A program made the position numbers and the translations under genes. DNA of 10,074 nt from Bacillota bacterium. Its GTDB lineage: Bacteria; Bacillota; Bacilli; Alicyclobacillales; SLC66. Positions 7,497-10,074 of the stretch are shown here, piece after piece. The stretch is taken from assembly GCA_021821225.1 (NCBI GenBank), contig JAKACR010000085.1:1-10074 (forward strand), written 5' to 3'. How positions within the stretch are numbered: the first letter of the stretch is position 1; each line of letters starts with the position of its first letter. The notes beneath the pieces were generated by a model. The model searched no databases. It was not told the origin of the DNA and saw only the letters and a program-made list of their open reading frames with translations.

Positions 7497-7620
7497 TTTT
7501 ATCGGTGAGCAGTCCTCTCTCCTGTAATGTATCCACCAAACGAATGTCCGGTGCAGGACGGATCACCCGCCTTCCCGGAAATACCGCGAACGGCCGCCTG
7601 CGCTGCGGGGGGACGCCCAT
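7444..7620 (-). other. Candidate MITE-interrupted small minus-strand ORF
   Basis: Minus-strand ATG at 7620 opens 58 codons: MGVPPQRRRPFAVFPGRR, then VIRPAPDIRLVDTLQERGLL, then TDK before the MITE, whose sequence supplies the last 16 codons. The frame continues upstream to an ATG at 7680 with no ribosome site. Removing the MITE and one TTTTA copy gives an end ...GLLTDKRE and stop at 7369-7367, 20 bases before the 7346 start of the hydrophobic peptide. The protein-like composition is suggestive only. No good ribosome site is seen, and the start overlaps the proposed spoIIIA promoter. It could be chance. Confidence 0.2.
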
Positions 7621-7621
7621 G

Positions 7622-7656
7622 GTATAAAGCCCATTCTCGTCCCATATACATGGACT
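7622..7656 (+). promoter_or_regulatory. Possible sigma-E promoter of the spoIIIA operon
   Basis: GTATAAA (7622-7628), a 14-base spacer and CATATACAT (7643-7651) resemble the -35 and -10 of mother-cell sigma-E promoters (about ATA and CATACA-T). Transcription would start near 7657-7660, about 45-50 bases before the spoIIIAA start. spoIIIAA operons are known sigma-E targets in Bacillus, which supports the reading. The -10 matches only partly. Confidence 0.5.
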
Positions 7657-7704
7657 AACTGTGAACCCGCTTGCAGTCATGGGTGTGTGACGAGGTGAGA
7701 AAGA

Positions 7705-8646
7705 TTGCTGCGGACCATGGGAGTTCCCGCCGCTGTCATTCGCCTGCTGCCACCGGATCTGGCGGATGCAGCCGCGGCGCTGGACGCTGCGGAAGTTGGG
7801 CGGTTGGAGGAAATTCGCCTGCGCATCGCACGCCCCATGGCGTTCGTCGGTATTCCGGCGCGGGTGCACAGGATGGTGAAACTGGAACACCTGCAGCATG
7901 TCCTGGCGGTTGCGACTGAATCGTCGCTTTACGCGGCTGAATCCCAACTCCGGCAGGGATACATCACGCTGCCCGGAGGTCATCGCGTCGGAGTGGCTGG
8001 GCGCGTCGTGCTTGATGGCGACGGCCATATCCGGACGATCCGGGATTTCAGTTCGATCGCCATCCGCATCGCGCGTCAGGCGGCGGGCTGCGCTTCGGAA
8101 GTGGCGTCTCTCATCACGCGGCCGGACGGGGAATTGCTGTCAAGCCTGCTCGTCGGTCCGCCACTTTCCGGCAAGACCACGCTTTTGCGCGATCTCGCGC
8201 GCCTGCTTGGCGACGGATCCCTGCGGGGGAACGCTGGTTCGCTGCGCGTCGGAGTTGTGGACGAGCGCTCGGAAATCGCCGGCAGTTTTCACGGTGCGCC
8301 ACAATTTGACGTTGGTGCGGCGACCGATGTGCTGGATGGCTGTCCGAAAGTCGAAGGGATGTACATGATGGTGCGCGCCATGGCGCCCCAGGTGATCATC
8401 ACCGACGAAATCGGAACCACAGCCGATGTCCGCGCCATGATGGACGCGTCGAGAGCGGGTGTCAAACTCATCGCTTCCGTGCACGCGCAGGCGGTGGACG
8501 ATTTGCGGCGGCGCCCGGTGCTCGCGTCGCTCGTCCGGTCACGCGCGATCGAGCGGTACGTGTTCTTGCGCCGGACCGGCGGGCACCCGGAGGTTTCCGG
8601 CGTGTATGACGCCGACCTGCACGAGGTGAGACGCGCGTGGCGATAG
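7705..8646 (+). CDS. spoIIIAA: Stage III sporulation protein AA, ATPase
   Basis: 313 residues (B. subtilis about 307). It is a secretion-type (VirB11/GspE-like) ATPase thought to drive the SpoIIIA-SpoIIQ channel that the mother cell uses to feed the forespore and allow sigma-G activity. Walker A is GPPLSGKTT (151-159, K157), and Walker B is VIITDEIG (230-237, D234/E235). The N-terminal part (VGRLEEIRLRIARPMAFVG) matches the family. TTG 7705 is the start, because GAGGTG at 7692-7697 is 7 bases upstream and an in-frame TGA at 7696 blocks any longer frame. The next ATG (7717) is too far from the site. It overlaps spoIIIAB by 10 bases, indicating coupling. Confidence 0.96.
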   Translation: MLRTMGVPAAVIRLLPPDLADAAAALDAAEVGRLEEIRLRIARPMAFVGIPARVHRMVKLEHLQHVLAVATESSLYAAESQLRQGYITLPGGHRVGVAGRVVLDGDGHIRTIRDFSSIAIRIARQAAGCASEVASLITRPDGELLSSLLVGPPLSGKTTLLRDLARLLGDGSLRGNAGSLRVGVVDERSEIAGSFHGAPQFDVGAATDVLDGCPKVEGMYMMVRAMAPQVIITDEIGTTADVRAMMDASRAGVKLIASVHAQAVDDLRRRPVLASLVRSRAIERYVFLRRTGGHPEVSGVYDADLHEVRRAWR

Positions 8647-9173
8647 ATTTGTTGCAGATCGCGGGCGCCGGAGCGGTCATGTCCGGAGCCACCGCCATGG
8701 GCCGCGCACAGGCGGCGCGCTACAGGCGACGGCCGGAAGAACTGAGGGAACTGGCGGCCGCGCTGCGCAGTGTACGCAACGATATTTCATACGCCCGTCT
8801 GCCCTTGGGCGAATCGATTCGCCGCCTGACCGCGGGCGGCCAGACCAGAGCGTCCCCTGTCCGGCAATTGTTTGCGGACGTGGCAACACACCTGGCAAAA
8901 CCGGGCGTCACCGCGCAACAGGCGTTCGCGCAGGCATTTTCTTTACACGTGCACACACTGTCGATCACGCAAGAAGACCGCGCTGTACTCGAAGCGTTCA
9001 GTCGAACAGCGGGTCTTATCGGCCCGGAAGAACAACTCGGTCAATTGGATGCGGCGTTGGCGGCACTGGCCGATCGTGAGCGGGAGGCAGTCCATGACCG
9101 ATCCCGTTACGAGCGCGTATTTCAGACGACGGGCGCGCTCATCGGCGTGTTGGTCGTCATCTTGCTCATCTGA
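8637..9173 (+). CDS. spoIIIAB: Stage III sporulation protein AB
   Basis: 178 residues (B. subtilis 171). It is a mother-cell membrane protein of the SpoIIIA complex with a type II secretion GspF-like helical domain that probably contacts SpoIIIAA. A hydrophobic N-terminus (about 3-22, IDLLQIAGAGAVMSGA) is followed by the basic RYRRRPEELRELAAAL helix. The C-terminus has a membrane helix (about 160-178, TTGALIGVLVVILLI) right before the stop. GTG 8637 is supported by GAGGTGAG (8623-8630) inside the end of spoIIIAA. It is followed by spoIIIAC after 18 bases. Confidence 0.95.
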   Translation: MAIDLLQIAGAGAVMSGATAMGRAQAARYRRRPEELRELAAALRSVRNDISYARLPLGESIRRLTAGGQTRASPVRQLFADVATHLAKPGVTAQQAFAQAFSLHVHTLSITQEDRAVLEAFSRTAGLIGPEEQLGQLDAALAALADREREAVHDRSRYERVFQTTGALIGVLVVILLI

Positions 9174-9191
9174 CGCGAGGGGGCTCCGGTT

Positions 9192-9395
9192 GTGAGTTTA
9201 GATCTGCATGTTCTGTTCCAGATCGCGGTCGTCGGTATTGCAGCAGCCGTTTTGTCCAGTCTGCTGAAGCAGTCGGGGCGGGATGAAATCGCGACGCTTG
9301 TGACGATCACGGCGTTGATTCTGGTGACCGCTGTGGTCGTCACGAATATCAGCGATCTCTTTGCACAGATCAGAGCGGTCTTTTCCAATCAATGA
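9192..9395 (+). CDS. spoIIIAC: Stage III sporulation protein AC
   Basis: 67 residues (B. subtilis 68). It is a small integral membrane protein with two membrane helices (about 7-25, LFQIAVVGIAAAVLSSLL; about 34-52, ATLVTITALILVTAVVV) joined by KQSGRDE. It is a membrane part of the SpoIIIA-SpoIIQ apparatus between mother cell and forespore. GTG 9192 has GAGGGGG (9177-9183) 8 bases upstream. It ends 19 bases before spoIIIAD. Confidence 0.95.
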   Translation: MSLDLHVLFQIAVVGIAAAVLSSLLKQSGRDEIATLVTITALILVTAVVVTNISDLFAQIRAVFSNQ

Positions 9396-9414
9396 CGTTC
9401 TCGGCGGGTGTGCG

Positions 9415-9801
9415 ATGAGCATTTTACAGTTGGTTTCCTTCGCGCTCGTGGGTGCGTTTCTCGTGGTCATCCTCAAGCAGACTGCGCCGCAGACCGCATT
9501 CTTGCTGTCGTTGCTTGTGGCGGCCATCCTGTTTGGGCTGGCGTTGCAAAAAGTCACGGGCATCCTTGCGCCCATCGCCAAAATGGCGAGCGAAGCGGAT
9601 GTGAATGTGCTCTTCTTTGCCACCGTCATCAAAATCATCGGCATTGCCTACATTGCCGAATTTGGCGCACAGATCGCCCGCGACGCAGGGGTCGAGTCGA
9701 TCGCGGGAAAAGTGGAATTGATCGGCAAGCTGTTCATTGTCGTGCTGGCCGTGCCCATTCTCACCGCGGTCGTGGATACGGTGTCGCATCTGCTTCCGTG
9801 A
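9415..9801 (+). CDS. spoIIIAD: Stage III sporulation protein AD
   Basis: 128 residues (B. subtilis 133), a polytopic membrane protein related to SpoIIIAC. Its first half repeats the SpoIIIAC-like pattern (LVSFALVGAFLVVILKQTAP; TAFLLSLLVAAILFGLALQK). The second half has further hydrophobic helices, including IKIIGIAYIAEFGAQIARDAG and GKLFIVVLAVPILTAVVDTV. ATG 9415 (MSILQLVSF) is chosen over the longer upstream frame to 9361, which would overlap spoIIIAC; GGCGGGTG (9403-9410) is a modest ribosome site. It is followed by an unusually long gap before spoIIIAE. Confidence 0.94.
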   Translation: MSILQLVSFALVGAFLVVILKQTAPQTAFLLSLLVAAILFGLALQKVTGILAPIAKMASEADVNVLFFATVIKIIGIAYIAEFGAQIARDAGVESIAGKVELIGKLFIVVLAVPILTAVVDTVSHLLP

Positions 9802-9824
9802 CGCAGGTGCGGACAAGGCAATCC

Positions 9825-9947
9825 AGGGGACATGGGATAAACCCAATTTCGGAAGGCGCACGACGGTCCCTATCGTGTTTGACGGAAGCCTCAAACACGA
9901 TAGGTGGGATAAAGGCGCCTGCTGTACGGACTTTATCCCATGTCCCT
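9825..9947. repeat. ~120-bp inverted-repeat element between spoIIIAD and spoIIIAE
   Basis: Perfect 15-bp ends GGGACATGGGATAAA (9827-9841) and TTTATCCCATGTCCC (9932-9946) enclose a second perfect 14-bp stem, CCTATCGTGTTTGA (9869-9882) with TCAAACACGATAGG (9891-9904), closing an 8-base loop. TGGGATAAA recurs as a direct repeat at 9905-9913. There is no coding frame or T-run. The left end is shared with 7198-7236. It is probably a MITE-like insertion that forms a nested hairpin in the operon mRNA; the family is not recognised. No clear target duplication is seen. Confidence 0.7.
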
Positions 9948-9985
9948 CAGGCGGAGACGGACTCCCTGTCAGGAGGTGGATCGCG

Positions 9986-10074
9986 ATGTCCGGCAGCCGA
10001 CGCGCCAATGGATGGTCGCAGATGGTCGCCGCGCCGCTTTTCGTTGCGCTTTGCACGGTGTTCTGGTGCACCGC
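9986..10074 (+). CDS. spoIIIAE: Stage III sporulation protein AE, N-terminal part (cut by window end)
   Basis: ATG 9986 follows a strong ribosome site AGGAGGTG (9971-9978) with 7-base spacing. The visible 29 residues, MSGSRRANGWSQMVAAPL followed by FVALCTVFWCTA, have a basic start and a hydrophobic stretch, like the signal-type N-terminus of SpoIIIAE, a multispan membrane protein of the SpoIIIA complex. Identity rests mainly on its place after spoIIIAD. The rest is outside the window. Confidence 0.8.
   Translation, partial: MSGSRRANGWSQMVAAPLFVALCTVFWCT

Noticed and set aside
7444..8028. Full 194-codon minus-strand frame reaching into spoIIIAA
   Set aside because: Most of it lies opposite spoIIIAA and reads as a shadow. 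Only the part before 7680 was kept, as a weak candidate.

Overview
The window looks like chromosome of an endospore-forming, fairly GC-rich Firmicute of the Bacillales, perhaps an Alicyclobacillus relative. The genus is inference. The spoIIIA sporulation operon and a two-subunit glycine decarboxylase preceded by a glycine riboswitch support the broader placement. So does the gene order, SNF2 helicase <-> gcvT-gcvPA-gcvPB ... aroQ-papA-efp-spoIIIAA, which resembles the yqhH/gcvT/.../efp/spoIIIA neighbourhood of Bacillus subtilis.

Layout. Bases 1-254 (minus strand) are the N-terminal part of an SNF2-type helicase, cut by the window edge inside its Walker A motif. A short divergent intergenic region follows. 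Next comes a tandem glycine riboswitch (about 401-606), whose last P1 strand is shared with an intrinsic terminator (602-680). Then come gcvT, gcvPA and gcvPB (758-4804), which encode the T protein and both P-protein subunits of the glycine cleavage system; gcvH and the L protein are not here. aroQ (dehydroquinase), an M24 Xaa-Pro peptidase (papA/yqhT type) and efp (elongation factor P) follow on the same strand to 7084.

A roughly 620-bp region (7085-7704) separates efp from the sporulation operon and is crowded with repeats. It holds a 75-bp palindromic element, a 39-bp dispersed repeat copy, a candidate minus-strand 32-residue membrane peptide, and a 117-bp MITE-like element with terminal inverted repeats and a 5-bp TTTTA duplication. 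It also holds a possible sigma-E promoter. From 7705 the operon runs spoIIIAA-spoIIIAB-spoIIIAC-spoIIIAD-spoIIIAE (the last cut by the window end). These encode the ATPase and membrane parts of the mother-cell side of the SpoIIIA-SpoIIQ channel. A ~120-bp inverted-repeat element sits between spoIIIAD and spoIIIAE.

How it works together. Glycine bound by the leader should allow read-through into the glycine cleavage genes. The downstream housekeeping genes may share that transcript or have their own promoters; two hairpins without good U-tracts lie between them. The spoIIIA genes form a separate sporulation unit. The core genes are conventional. The unusual material is the set of short repeats: one MITE plus a solo end of the same family in the gcvT leader, and two copies of a second family on either side of spoIIIAA-AD. 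A possible two-gene minus-strand unit appears to be interrupted by the MITE. I see no convincing new multi-gene system, and no tRNA, rRNA or CRISPR.
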